DNA of 64,000 nt from Microcebus murinus (Eukaryota > Chordata > Mammalia > Primates > Cheirogaleidae): the NCBI RefSeq assembly GCF_040939455.1, contig NC_134120.1:56745001-56809000 (forward strand). The letters are read 5' to 3'. Position 1 is the first letter of the stretch, and each line of letters opens with the position of its first letter. Positions 23,402 to 35,592 of the stretch are shown here, one piece after another. The position numbers were made by a program, and so were the translations under genes. The notes beneath the pieces are model-generated. The model worked only from the letters and a program-made list of their open reading frames with translations, ran no database searches and was not told where the DNA came from.

Positions 23402-25743
23402 GAAATAAAAGTTAAAAAATAAAAAACATGAGTAGAGAATCAGGGACTTGTTAAGTAATACAAAACAGTACAATGCATATGTATTTAGAGAAGAAGGAGA
23501 AAAGATAGGTAATGGGGTAAAAGTAATATAACTGAGGAAATAATGATTCGAAATTTCCTAATTTGATGAAACAGAAATTTATAAACATAAGATGATCAAC
23601 AAACACCAAAATATTAATAGAATAAACATGATGGAGCCCATCATAATAAAAATTTCAAAGTTAAAGGTATGAGCCAATCTTGAAAGTAGTGAGAAAAAAT
23701 TATACATTAAATAAGAGAAACAACATTTAGTGGGGTTTTCTTATCAAAAAGTAAGGAGGCCAGAGAAGAGTGAAACATCTTTACAGTGGTGAAAGAAGAG
23801 GGTGGATAGCTCAGATTTCTATATCTAGTGAAAATATCCTTAATGAATAAAGGCAAAATAGAGATATTTTCAGATAAAATATAAACTAAGGAAATCATTA
23901 TAAAAGATCCTAAAGAAAGTCTTCAGCCTGAAGAAAAATGATACCAGAAGGAAACTTGGATTCTCAGAAAGGAATGAAGAGCATTGGAAATGATAAATAA
24001 GGGCATATTCCCTTATTCTTACTTACTGTTTAAAGCAGAGACGTGATACAAATGGCAAATACAGCTCAAGGATGTGAGTGCATATGAACTGATGGTGTTT
24101 CGAGCTTTCTACATTTTATGGGAACTCATAAAATTATCCTTCATATGTATAATCATTGGATTAAGAAATTTTAATTGTTTTTAACACTTATATTCACAAA
24201 GGATATTGGTTTGTGGTTTTCTTTTCTTGTAATGACTTTGTATCAGGGTAATGCTCCCTTTATAAAATGAATTAGGAAGTGTTCACTCAGCATCCATTTC
24301 TGAAAGAGTGTATTCAGAATTTTATTATTTTTCCCTTAATGTTTACTCGAAGTCACAGCCTGGGGGTTTCTCTCTGAGAAAGGAACCTCCAGGATTATTT
24401 TTAAGGATTATTAAAATTTGAAGTCATATCTGTTCTCTGACCACAATATGATTGTATTAGAAAGCAATAACAATTAAAATACATAGGAAAACGTCAGCTA
24501 TTTAGAAATTAAACAAAGCATTTTGAAACAATTAGTGAGTCAAACAAGAAATCACAAAGTATATCATTCAGTGGTTAAACCAAATTATTATAATAATTTA
24601 AAATGTTAAAATCTGTTAGACAAAATAGTGCTTAGGGAAAAATTACATGCTTATGCTAGAAAAGAAAGAACTAAGATTAATTTTCTGAGTTTTCACCCTA
24701 AAAAATTAGAAAAAGAACACATTAAACCATATAGAGGTAGAAAAAAGCAAATAAAAGCAAAGAGAAAGACTCAGTGAAGTTGAATAGAAAAGAAAGAAAG
24801 AAATTAAATGGAACGAATATCTAGTTCTTTGAAAAAGATCAATACAATTGATAAGCCTCTAGTTAGATTGGTCTGGGAGAAAAAAAATAAGAGAAGACAC
24901 AAATTATCATTATCAAAAGCAACAAAAGAGACATCACTATAGACCTTACAAGTGCTAAAAAGATAATTACTATGAATAGCTACTTCATGCCACTAAGTTA
25001 AACTTTTAGACAAATTAGACAAAATAATTAAAAGACACAAATTTCCAAAATGTACATAAAGTTTTGTACTCTATCTAAATGCAAAGTCTGTTAAAGAGAT
25101 TAAATTAATAAGTAAACACATTCTCAGAAAGAAACCTCCAGGCCCAAATACCATCATTGGTGAATTCAATTAAAGATTTAAGGAAGAAATAATAAAATTG
25201 TGAAGAAGCTCTTTCAGGAAATGGATGCTAAGTAAACACTTCCTACTTCAATTTATAAGGGGAGCATTATCCTGACACAAAGTCATTATAAGAAAAGAAA
25301 ACTACAAGCCAATATAATTCATGAACATAAGTGTAAAAAACAATTAAAATTTCTTAAGTAAAATCCAGTGACATATTAAGGATAATGCATCCTAACCATG
25401 TAGTGTTTATTAAAGAACTACAAGATTTGTTTATATTTTAAAATCACTGTAATTCAAACATATTAACAAAATAAAGAGAAAAAACATGATTAGTTGAATA
25501 AATTCAGTACCAATTTATGATAAAAATTCTCACTAAAACAGAAACTTTCTCAGCTGAATAAAGGACATCAAAGGAAAACATACAGCTAAGATCATACTCG
25601 CTGATGAAATGGCTCAATGCATTGTATGCAAATTCAGAAACAAGGCAAGAACTTCTGCTCTCACCACCTCTGCTCAACAATTGTAGTATAGGTCCTAACC
25701 AATGAAGTCAATCAAGAAAAAGAAATAAAAGGCATACAGATTA

Positions 25744-25771
25744 TAAAGTAATCTGTATACAGATTACTTTA
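25744..25771. repeat. 28-bp perfect palindrome
   Basis: Two 14-base arms, TAAAGTAATCTGTA and its exact complement, meet at 25757/25758 inside the L1M. An extra CAGATTA copy lies on each side (around 25735 and 25772), suggesting local slippage or template switching. Confidence 0.85.
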
Positions 25772-26302
25772 CAGATTTTAGAGTAAAAATCTCTCTATTA
25801 ACAAAATACATGATTAAGTATACCACAATTCCTAAATAGTCTTCAAAAACTAATAGAACTAACAAGTGAATTTATCAGGGCCACAAAATTCAAAGTCAAA
25901 ATATAAAAATCGATTATATGTCTATATTCTAATAAGTAGTAAATGAAAATTTAATAAGCCTCTTACAATACAATGAAAAAATAAAGCTTTTAGCAATAAC
26001 CTTAATAAAATATGGACAAGAATTCTTCACTGCAAACTGAGAGAAATTAAAGAACTGTATGAATAGAAAGCATCAGAATCACGGATTGGAGGACTCTGTA
26101 TTGTGAAGTTACTGGCTCTCTCAGAGTTGATCTGTTGATTCAACCCAATCCCATCCCAAATCCCACCAGACATAGAAACTAGCTAGCTGGTTCTAAAATA
26201 TATTTGAAAATACAAAGAGTGGTCAAATCAGTTAAAAAAAATAAAAGTAAGTACATTGTACGATTCATAATACCTAATTGCATAATGCTATAATAATCAA
26301 GA

Positions 26303-26329
26303 CACTCTTATAATATGCTGAAATAAAAA
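26303..26329 (+). mobile_element. Minimal L1 3'-end insertion (about 27 bp)
   Basis: The 11-bp sequence AATAATCAAGA occurs on both sides (26292-26302 and 26330-26340). Between them is CACTCTTATAATATGCTGAA followed by ATAAAAA, which is the last ~20 bases of the local young L1 family plus the tail. This is the signature of target-primed reverse transcription aborted almost immediately. Without it the host L1M reads continuously. Confidence 0.8.
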
Positions 26330-26524
26330 AATAATCAAGATAGTGTAGTGTTACTATAAGGAGAGATATCTAGACAAGGAAATGGGCCAGGAAACCTAGA
26401 AATAGTGCCACATATCTGGTTAATTGATTATTGTCAATAGTGCCAAGGATATTGAATAGAGAAGTAAATAACAAGATTATTCACTTGTAAAATAAAATGA
26501 ACCTGAAATCAAAACACTAGCTCG

Positions 26525-26525
<1 letters not shown>

Positions 26526-26566
<41 letters not shown>
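26526..26566 (+). repeat. (CA)n microsatellite
   Basis: About 20 uninterrupted CA units inside the old L1M. Likely polymorphic in length. Confidence 0.95.
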
Positions 26567-26569
<3 letters not shown>

Positions 26570-26720
26570 ACAACTGTAAAGCATACAAAAGAAAATATAG
26601 AAGAAAATCTTTGCACATTATAGAAGGAAAAGATTTCTTAGACCATATACAAAGTAAAAAGCAAATTAAAAATGTTCATAAAATTATTTACTTCCTCATG
26701 CAAGAAAGCTAATATTACCA

Positions 26721-28339
26721 TTTTTAAATCAAATGAAACATACCATCATTAAAAATTGCTTTGCAGAGACTGCTAATGGAAAACTTTTTATGCTGTCCAT
26801 CATTTTATAATAAAAAATATAAAATCAATAAAAGGACCATTCTTTACTGCTTAAAAAAAATGATGGAGAAAGCATCATTTCGTAGGCCACATACTATTTC
26901 TAGAGGGATGGAAAAACTGGATTCTGAGGTATGAGTTTAAAGATGTTTCACTCATTAATATATGAATTTTAAATCTAGCAAGGACCTCACAGAACACCTG
27001 GCCGGTCTTCTTTCTTTTATACATGAATAAACTAAGGCCAAGAGGCTTGTGGAGATTCATACAGGTAATTAATGGTAAAACCACTTATTTTTCTTTGTGT
27101 TCTGATCATGTAGCTCAGAGTGTGTTACAAAGTAGTAGCTCAGTAATTACATACTGGATGTGGATGGAAGATTTCCAGATTTCTATATAGACATAGAAGT
27201 AAATGGATTAAAATGTTACAAAATATCATTATTTATAATAGTTTACATTCTATTTTAAACTTAAAAAGTAATGCAATAATTACATTTTAGCTTATTTCAT
27301 TAGAAGAAAGGGAAACTAAATCCTAAAAGTTTTGTACTTCAATAGCTGACTCTATAATTATTGTGACCAAGAGACAAAAGGGTTACAGTTTTATTTTTTA
27401 TAAATTCTAGCTGAAATGTTCACAGTTTCACAAAGGATGAGAGCAAACATTCTGGTAAGCTTATGGGCTTCATAGGCTTTTCTCTGGTCCACTGCCTAGT
27501 GGAGTGACTTGACATGCCTTGGGACTGTGACGTTTTTATGTTGTCCTTCCAGAAAAAGAAAAGAAAGCACCATCTTGACAATCTCTACAGAGCTCCTGGT
27601 ACCTTTGGGAGGGCTGTCCCAGGGGACCTAACCCAGCCTACAGTATTTTCTGACATCCACAACAATTTCCCTGTGACTTCCCTCCCAGTCACAATTTACT
27701 GGAGTATAAACTCTTTAAAAATAAACTATAAAGAAATTGAAATCCATCCTCTATCTCTACCAGACAGACCACTTTAACCCAGTTCTTTACCTCCTCCTGC
27801 CTGGGACATGACAATCAGAGGTCTACATTACTGCTGGAGTGACCTTTCTACTGTATAGAAGAGAAATTCCAAAATTCTCCAATGGAATACAAGGCCCCTT
27901 ATACCCCACATCCATGGGATTCTTTCTTACAAGTTTGTAGATTGCATTTTGCCTCCTGAAATTCCAAAGTACTATGCCTACATAGATTTTATGCCTATCT
28001 GCCCTTACTTTTCCCATTCTCTCTTTGTAAATTATCCTCAACTGTATTTACCACGTTTCATTTAAATTTCTTTTTCATTTTGTCTATCTCCCTGAAGAAA
28101 TTTTATGTGCTATACTCACCTATCCCTAGCATAGGATCTCACATAAACACAAGATAAATGTTAAACTTGTTAAAATCCCCCTAATTTGTAGACAAGGAGA
28201 ATGGAATTTTTATGCATTAAACTCCTCCATTTTTTCTGGCAAATTGAAGATATCATTTAGTTCTTAACAATCCAGATAGTTTCAATTCCTAGAAACCTAG
28301 AACACTGCAATCCAATCATCATTGGCGCTGTTAATCATA
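26721..28339. other. Mostly unassigned; possible MIR fragment at 26955-27085
   Basis: The segment TACATGAATAAACTAAGGCCAAGAGG followed by ACAGGTAATTAATGG resembles the core of a reversed MIR. The rest has no recognised identity, and I see no exon. Confidence 0.35.
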
Positions 28340-28419
28340 ATACTCTGGAATAGTATTTTCCAGAGTATTTACTATTAAATACTCCACATTTAATACTGTG
28401 GAATAGTGATCACTATTCC
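28340..28419. repeat. Cluster of palindromes
   Basis: Two perfect inverted structures lie 31 bp apart: an 11-bp stem ATACTCTGGAA (28340-28350) with its complement (28358-28368) around a 7-base loop, and the self-complementary 20-mer GGAATAGTGATCACTATTCC (28400-28419). Both carry the motif TGGAATAGT, and a third weaker pair (CCACA/TGTGG) lies between them. Confidence 0.9.
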
Positions 28420-30181
28420 AAACACTATCCAATAACTGTGACATGGCTACACAGCCACATCACATTAGCCAATAACCATGGTCCCCTATTTCAGTAGTCA
28501 GACGCCCATCTGTGCCCTCAGCAGGCAGTCACAGGGGGGTGCAGTGTGATGCTCTGGACCCAAGGAGGCATTTCTTGGCTTCTCCAGCAGAGTCAAAGCC
28601 CTAAAGTTACACTAGTGATACATTATCTGTGCAGGGTATTGAGCTTCTCAAGTGAAATGTTCTAAACATGGAAAATGCAAAGAATTGTTGTATTTCTATT
28701 TTTTAAATGTATTGTCAGCCTCCAAGTTACTTGTCCATTTTATGAGACTTTGCTTATACAGAATCCAGAAGGCAACACATGTCTGGAAATGTCTCTGACT
28801 AAGGAAGCAAAACTGTTCTTCTGGCTGCTACAAATAGTAAACACTTACTGTAATAATCCAATTAAGGTAGACTCAATCTATGGAGGAAAAAATGTGCATT
28901 GTTGACATCTCTGCGCTGAGAAACATTTTTCAAAATGGGTGCATTTTTCAGGCACACCATACGACTCATCTGGGAGTCACTGAGCTCCAAATCTAGGCGA
29001 TGCCTAAAATAATCTAGAGTTTCCTCAACAGGGCTTGCTCAGGCCTGAGTGGTTTACCCAGGACAGATCCGTGTTGTACTTGAACATCTCAGATTTGGCC
29101 CCAACCAGACCTCTGTGCAAACAGCAGCCAAGAACCATCGGCTCTTCTGATCCCTGGATACTGTTTGTCCACACATGAGGGGTGTATGCTCCTCTCTCTC
29201 TTATCATCCTTTCTCCTTAATCACACTTCAGATGCTTCACTTAAATTTAGCACTTAGCAAAGGTGTGAATGCTTCAGATGCTGAGTGAATTACAAAATAT
29301 AAGTGATCCTTTAACCAGATTGTGGGTAACCCCCAGAAAGGTCAGAGATTGTGGAAAGGAAGTAATTCAACCAGGAATGAGGCCCTCTAGCACACAGTTG
29401 ACTCCCTTGTGTGTAGGATGCTATTTTTTATGCAGTCTCTGGCATAACTTCTCAGGCATTGACTCCACAAAATATTTATTTGTCAAGAGTTTCTCATCAT
29501 AAACAGGAAGGCAGGGACCTGCAGAGCTCTTCTTGATGCTTATTTTCTTCATGAATAATTAGTCAGTAGCTTCAGAGATTACCAGAAAGATTTTAGGAAA
29601 ATGACACAGATGGTATTTGTTAGTATTTATGCTTTAAGTTTTGATAATTTAAAACAGAAAAATGGGGAAGTGGGCAATTTGCCCAGCCATCCACCACATT
29701 CACAAGAAGACAAGAGAACAAGGCACACACTATTTTTTCCTGGCAAAAGCACAAGCACAGATGCTCAGAGAACATGAGATGCAGATCTTGGAAGAGGAAG
29801 GAAACCCGGAGGAGAAGCTGGAGGTGGCAAGAGAGCCCGAGCATGTGCTGTCCACGAGCGGCCGACACAGCCGCCCAGCAGGTGTTTCACATTACGTTCC
29901 CGTCAATTAGAGCCTGGTTCTCGAGAAAGTTGGCCTTTTTATGTAAAAGACTTCTCAGAGAACCCCCTTCTCTTGTTCCCTTGAGAACAAAGTGGCCTTT
30001 CCAGCAACCAAATGGCTTTCCTCCAACCCGAACTTGAGAACAATTAGTAGAGAAAGGGTGATGGTGAGGCTGTTTCTGCACCTATGTTTTCTCTTCTTGT
30101 TTGGTAGCCATTTGAAAAGATGTTCCCACTCAGAAACACCACCTCGGGCATAAACAGGAAGCAAAGTAGAAATGTCAAAAG
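28420..30181. other. No recognised feature
   Basis: No repeat family recognised. A charged 82-codon plus frame (29662-29910) ends in CCCAGCAG/GTGTTT, which could be a splice donor, but there is no further support, so it is not called a gene. Confidence 0.35.
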
Positions 30182-30190
30182 GCAAATTCA

Positions 30191-30492
30191 GGCCGGGCGC
30201 GGTGGCTCACACCTGTAATCCTGGCACTCTGGGAGTCCTCAGCAGGCAGATCATTTGAGCTCAGGAGTTCAAGACCAGCCTGAGCAAAAGTGAGACCTTG
30301 TCTCTACCAAAAATAGAAAAAATTAGCCGAGCATAGTGGCGCAAGCTGTAGTCCCAGCTACCCGGGAGGCTGAGGCAGAAGGATCACTTGAGCCCAAGAG
30401 TTTGAGGTTTCTGTGAGCTAGGCTGACACCATGGCACTCTAGCTGGGGCAACAGAGTGAGACTCTGTCTCAAAAAATAAAATAAAATAAAAA
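30191..30492 (+). mobile_element. Strepsirrhine Alu
   Basis: Complete Alu starting GGCCGGGCGCGGTGGCTCAC and ending GAGTGAGACTCTGTCTC plus an AAAAT-type tail. The right arm ends GTGAGCTAGGCTGACACCATGG, typical of strepsirrhine Alus. It lacks the AATTAATTGGCCAACT block seen in the two minus-strand copies. It is flanked by GCAAATTCA (30182-30190 and 30493-30501). Confidence 0.93.
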
Positions 30493-30501
30493 GCAAATTC
30501 A

Positions 30502-30851
30502 TTTATCTCTTTCAAGAGAATTAAGGTATGATTTGGTAGCCATGGAATTCTCTGCCTTTTCTGTGCCAGGCCCCTGACATAGTCGGTAGGCTACCATGTA
30601 AAAACACCGACATGCCAAACTGCCAAGCACCGTCGTACACACTGTACTTGGCTGTGACCTTCGGGCTTGGGAGGAGATGTATTATTGTCCACAATTGCTA
30701 GAGATTAAAAGAGTTTCTCTCAGCTCTTCTGTTCTACAAAACAACCCAGGCTTGCTGCTCACAGAGGGAGCAGAAGCCCAGACCCAAGGCCAGGGGCTTA
30801 CATATTCAGTTAGCAAACACTGCAGTCAGGAAGAGGGAAAAGTTGGAGAGT
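30502..30851. other. No recognised feature
   Basis: Short unassigned stretch between the Alu and an MLT1-like element. Confidence 0.4.
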
Positions 30852-31231
30852 ATTTGTTTCGTATGGCAGCTGATAGATTACCACAAAGTGGGTGACTTAA
30901 AACAATAGAAATTTATTATCTCACAGTCTTGGGCAAAATTAAGGGAGATCTGGAGAAAATTCACTCCTTCTAGCTCCTGGTGGCCATCAGCAGTTCTTGA
31001 CTTGTGGCCACATCACTCCAATCTCTGCCTCTGTGGTTCACTGTCTCTTCCTCTTCTGTATGTGTGGAGTCTCCCTCTCTAATAAGGACACTTGTGATTG
31101 GCTTTATAGCCCACCTAGATAATCAAAAATAATCTTCCTGTCTCAAGATCTTTAACTTAAACCTTTTTCCTTATAAGGTAACATTTACAGGTTCCAGGGA
31201 CTTGTGTGGCCATTATTCAGCTACTATAGTG
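30852..31231 (-). mobile_element. MLT1-type MaLR LTR
   Basis: Reads as the complement of MLT1: TTACCACAAAGTGGGTGACTT, AATAGAAATTTATTATCTCAC, ATCACTCCAATCTCTGCCTC, AATAAGGACACTTGTGATTGG, ending near AGCTACTATAGTG. Same general family as the element at 4707. Confidence 0.7.
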
Positions 31232-31280
31232 GGTAAGAGAGCCTCCTTCATTTAATTCCATCTTCTCTTTTTATATCTGA

Positions 31281-31672
31281 TGTCTCGGTCTGCTCAGGCA
31301 ACCATAACAAAATACTACAGACTAGGTGGCTTAAACAACAGAGAGTTATTGTCTCTCGGTTCTGCAGGCTGAGACTCAAGAGATCAGGGTGCCAGTGCGG
31401 TCGGGTTCTAGTGAGGGCTCTCTTTTGGGTTTGCAGACAGCCTCCTTCTCACTGTGCACGTGATCTCTTCTTTGTGCACTCCAGGGAAGACAAACGGTGA
31501 GCTCTCCGGTGTCTCTGATTGTAGATGCACTAATCCTATCAGGAGGGCCACACCCTCATGACCTCATCTAATCCTGATCACCTCCCAAAGGCTCCATCTT
31601 CAAATTTATCACATTAGTGGTTAGAGCTTCAACATATAAATTTGGGGGGACACAAACATTCTGTCCATAACA
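31281..31672 (-). mobile_element. MLT1-type MaLR LTR (second copy)
   Basis: Starts TGTCTCGGTCTGCTCAGGCA and continues AAAATACTACAGACTAGGTGG, CTCATGACCTCATCTAATCC and CACCTCCCAAAGGC, ending CTGTCCATAACA. The ends are TG...CA. A clear 5-bp target duplication was not found. It lies only about 50 bp from the preceding copy in the same orientation. Confidence 0.78.
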
Positions 31673-34608
31673 CCTAACCATGTGTTTGAATTTGAGCTAA
31701 AACTGCACAGCTATAGATGTCAAGAAGGAAAATAATCCAGGCCCCCAGAATCATCCTAGAGTCTCTGGGTACCAGGTGCATTAACCATGGAGCTAGCAGA
31801 GTGGAGAGCGGAATTCAGCCCATGAAGAGCAGGCGGTTTTCTCTTTACAGGGTGAAGATGGTGCACCAGGCTTCTTGGCACTTGGGTAGGGCTAGGATAC
31901 ACACTTTACAGGACAGAAGCTTGTGTCACTAAATAGTTTTGCACACAGACCTGTCAGTATCTCATTCTCTTACAGCTAATGGCACAACTGCAAGGGAAAA
32001 GTACAAATATCTTTAGTTACCTTGTTTGATAACATCTAGGTCATAATAGTTCTTGAGACTAAAAGGTTTCATAACTTTCATAGGAATTCCAGACCATATG
32101 TTAAAGATTTCTCTCTGCAATTTTACATTCTGGATATACATCTGGGCCTAATCTGAAAACATGATGTAATCATTCTGCAGTGCGACAAACTCTTATGACA
32201 AACTGAAGAATGCAAAACCATAATCTAACATTAAAGCACATATTTTTCACTTCTAAATAGTTTAGCCCTTATCCTCAGAGATCAGTAATGCAACCAGTGT
32301 ACCTAGCTCCATGTTTTCTGAATAAAAAGATTTATAAATATCAATCCTTCTTACACTTTTTCATGGTCTCTGAAAAGAAAAGGAAATCACAAATGTTTAT
32401 ATTGGGCAGTTTCTATGATCACTAGAGAGCACATGGTAAAATATTATAAATGAGAGTGTCAGAGAAAGAGAGAAGGACACAGAGAGACAGAGAGAGGTGA
32501 GCATGTTGGAAAGACCTGGAACAAGTCAGAAAGGCCATCTCTGGAGCAAGCTGGCCCTGCAGGTGAGCCTTTAAACAGTTTGCAAATGTGTTTTATACTA
32601 TTTATGGAGAAATTGCCCCCAAAGATATTGGCCAATTCTTTTTGTGATCATATAGCATCTTTTGTTTTTAAAGAAATAAAAGCAATGCATAATTTAAAAA
32701 TAAATAACAAACGACAGAGAGTAAAATCTCTAGTATTCTTTGTTTTCTTTCAAATATGCCATATTTTGCCAACCCGCCATCAACCCACCTCTTCCCTGTT
32801 ACGTACATGGGTCTTTTCCTTGTTCCTAAATTGGTTATTTATTGCTGAGTGTGACAAAGGTGGAATTGTGTGTTGTGCTTCTTTTTCTTTCTGTAAAGAG
32901 CATAGATGATTATTATGAGTATAGAGGGGAAACAGTTTTTAAATCTGACATTCATACTGTGACAATTCTTAGACCAATATCTGAAATGTTCGAATACACA
33001 GAAAGAAACAGCTGTTGCTTTTTAAGGACTACCACCTGGGAACTACTGCTTAGCTTTCTGTGTCTTGACTGCCAGTGTTCTTTCAAGGGTTTTGTTGAGG
33101 AGATATTCTGATATGGCATATTTATAAGTCAGCCTGCATATAATTGTCTTGATGGGTTGCAATACAGGTGCATTAGGGTAGCTCCCAACCAGAGAATGGG
33201 CTGTGCTCCCATTACCTTTGTCTAACCTGATTATTTACAATTAAGCTCTCTTCCCCCAGGTAACCACGTGGTGTGAGACTACCTGCCTGGTCACAGAAAC
33301 TCATTTTACCCAAACTGTCACTATTATGGTCCTGACCAAAGGCAATGACACTGCTAGCTATGGCTTCGGCAATGAGAAGGCAGCCAGAAAAGGCCATCTG
33401 TGCTGCCTGGAGGCTCACAAATCAAGGATTTAAGAATGAGGCCTCTTGATTGATATGCATATTCTTTAGTTGCTGAAAACTCTAAAAGTTTTATAAATAC
33501 CAGGTTCTCTCAGCACAAGATAGGTAAGAAAACATTGTTTCAATAAGGACCCGTATCTTTCTATTACTGTAAATATTTAAAAAAATAATTTCAATTTTTC
33601 ATATTTTTAATTACATTACTTAAAAATGGAAATCAGTGTGTTCTCAAAATTGTAACCATTAATTAAGTTCATAAGCCAAATTATATATGAACAATAAATT
33701 GGTCTTTCTAGATCATGGTAATTCAGAGATCTGTGCATGAACAAAGCTTTCCAAAGTGACAAGAGTATTTGCTAATACCCAACTACCCAGGATAGAAGCA
33801 TTTTAAAGGCAAACATTAACCAGCGAATTAGCTGCAAACGGGCACCAGACCACTCCTGTCAGCCTGCCTGTGCTGTGGTTTCATGATTACTATTGCCTGT
33901 GTCATCAATTTGTATTTACTATATTCCACTCTCAAGTGAAAACACAGTTTACTGCATAAACCACAAAAGCCTCTTGTTATTCTTCTCAGTCAGGCATTAA
34001 TAATGCATCCTGATGTCCTGCTCATAAATGCAAGTGCATTTACAAACTGCACATTAACCACCCCCGGCCCAGCGTCCCTCGCAGGCGTCAGACAGAGAGA
34101 GATGGAGCATCCCCCGGCCTTGCCCCAGTGCCTGCCGCAAGGCCCACTGATGGCCCAGCTGTTCCTGCTCCCCCCTGCCCCGTGGAGCCTAATGAGTTTA
34201 CTTCTTTTAAGCAAGGGGTAATTATTTTAATAACTATTTGCAGAATTCGATCATATTACAGCCATGGAAAGCTGCTAACAGGTGAAACACCCTAGGCACT
34301 TATTAAGTTAAAATATTCATGCCAAATAAAGTAAAGCTTTATCCATGGAGCATCCTTTTCACTATTTCAAGACAATCCTAATAATTTTCCATGCCCTTTC
34401 CCTGCAATAACTGACTTGAAATTAGGCTCAACTTAGGAAAGGGAAGCAGTGGCCTCCATGGCACCACACTGTTGCTCTGTGAGTCCAGTAGGTCCCCGAG
34501 ACCCTCCTTAACACTGAGCCCCGCTGAGCGCCTCCTCTATTCCTGCCCTCCCGTCTGCCCTTCCCCTTCTGTGGCTCTGTATTCACTCTTACTGTTTCGC
34601 ATCCTGTA
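31673..34608. other. No recognised feature
   Basis: About 2.9 kb of AT-rich sequence with no recognised repeat or gene. An AGAGA-rich patch is at 32455-32497. A GC-richer island-like patch at 34060-34190 (CCCCCGGCCCAGCGTCCCTCG) is too short and CpG-poor for a CpG island. Confidence 0.4.
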
Positions 34609-34610
34609 TA

Positions 34611-34698
34611 CCTACCTACCTTCCTTCCTTCCTTCCTTCCTTCCTTCCTTCCTTCCTTCCTTCCTTCCTCCCTCCCTCCCTCTCTCCCTTCCTTCCTC
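34611..34698 (+). repeat. (CTTC)n microsatellite
   Basis: CCTA units, then about a dozen TTCC units, then CCCT/CTCC variants. A polypyrimidine tract of ~90 bp. Confidence 0.95.
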
Positions 34699-34711
34699 TT
34701 TGTGTCCTGAT

Positions 34712-34905
34712 GGAATCAGGGACTTTGAGTCCAGCAGCCTTGGGTTTGAAGCCAGCTGCGTCATTTCCAGGCTGACACCTCAACAAGATTACCCCTGACT
34801 TTCAGCAAGCTCATCAGTAGACCTAAAAAAAATATTCCCCATGCAGAAGTTTTGTGGCAATTAAGTGAAATTACGTCTGTGAAAGTACCTAGCACAGCTT
34901 GGAAC
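34712..34905 (+). repeat. MIR SINE
   Basis: Order matches a MIR: GACTTTGAGTCCAGCAGCCT, TGGGTTTGAAGCCAGCTGCG, CTCATCAGTAGACC, and GTGAAAGTACCTAGCACAGC near the 3' end. Diverged and non-coding. Confidence 0.7.
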
Positions 34906-35082
34906 AGAAATACACCCCTTACTTCCAACTTCTGCTCAGCTTTCTCTCTTCTTCCATGTCTAGTTCCCCTACATTCAAGGGTATAATTCTCGATCTGAGA
35001 AGTTTAATGGCAGTTCACATTGATATTTAACAATGTAGTGAATTCTTACACTTTTATGTCACCTCAGCATCCATTTTAGGCC

Positions 35083-35588
35083 TGACATAAGTTGTCTGAA
35101 CCCCAGTCGTACCCTGCCACCTTTGGCCTTGTTAAAACCTCCTGCGCTGGTGAAGTTGTTTGCCATGTAGCCAGCTGGTTCCTCACTCACGGACCCAAAC
35201 CAAACAGCCCCCGCAGCTGCCAACCACAACGAAACCTGGTCAACACCACAGTTGTGTACACAAATTCCCCCTTCATGTGTGTTTCCTTCAAGCTGGCCAA
35301 TCCACACCTGTGGGAAAGCCTGAGGAATCGGCTCCATGGGCCTTAATAAAGGCCTAGTCCCAAAGGTCCCCTCTCTCTTGCTCCCCACCTGCTGGCTGAG
35401 CTCCCTGCTGTCTCTGAACTTCCTGTCGGCCTCCACAAGCACCCCTCTTCTCTCTGGGATCTTGGGTACTTCATGTGTTCCGTCATGCTGCCTCCTCTGT
35501 GTCCGACCTGATCTACACCCACTCTCCCCCTCGTCAGGGCCCCCCACAGAGTGGCTCTCTTGGCTTATGGCCACTTTCCAGAGACACA
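35083..35588 (+). mobile_element. Solo LTR of an endogenous retrovirus (class I-like)
   Basis: The 506-bp element starts TGACATAAGTTGTC and ends CCAGAGACACA (TG...CA) and is flanked by the 4-bp direct repeat GGCC (35079-35082 and 35589-35592). GGCCAATC (near 35295) is a CCAAT box and TTAATAAAGGCC (35343-35354) is a TATA-like or poly(A) element, placing a C/T-rich R-U5 downstream. It has the same TGACA start and 4-bp duplication as the LTR at 6738 but the rest differs. Open frames on both strands across it are chance frames in GC-rich DNA. Confidence 0.72.
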
Positions 35589-35592
35589 GGCC

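Larger units (their letters stand above)
22540..26720 (+). mobile_element. Old L1 (L1M-type), nearly complete but decayed
   Basis: From about 22540 the order is 5' region (GATTTTACAATGTCCAAAATTA, AAATATCCTTAATGAAG), ORF1-like block (GTGGAAATTCTACAACTG, TGAATTTGAAGACAGATCAAT), the TAGTGGGGTTTTCTTATCA and GGAGGCCAGAGAAGAGTG blocks, then ORF2 (GAATTCAATTAAAGATTTAAGG, GCTAAGATCATACTCGCTGATG, TGCTCTCACCACCTCTGCT) and the ORF2 C-terminal part to about 26720. All frames are destroyed. It hosts an MST LTR (23011-23401), a tiny L1 insertion (26303-26329) and a CA microsatellite, which are all younger. Confidence 0.75.

Noticed and set aside
29662..29910. 82-codon charged plus frame ending at a donor-like CAG/GTGTTT
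   Set aside because: Short, with no convincing acceptor and no known homologue; kept only as a note.
35059..35574. 171-codon minus-strand frame
   Set aside because: Lies inside the solo LTR 35083-35588, antisense to it, in GC-rich DNA; overlapping long frames on the other strand show it is a composition effect.
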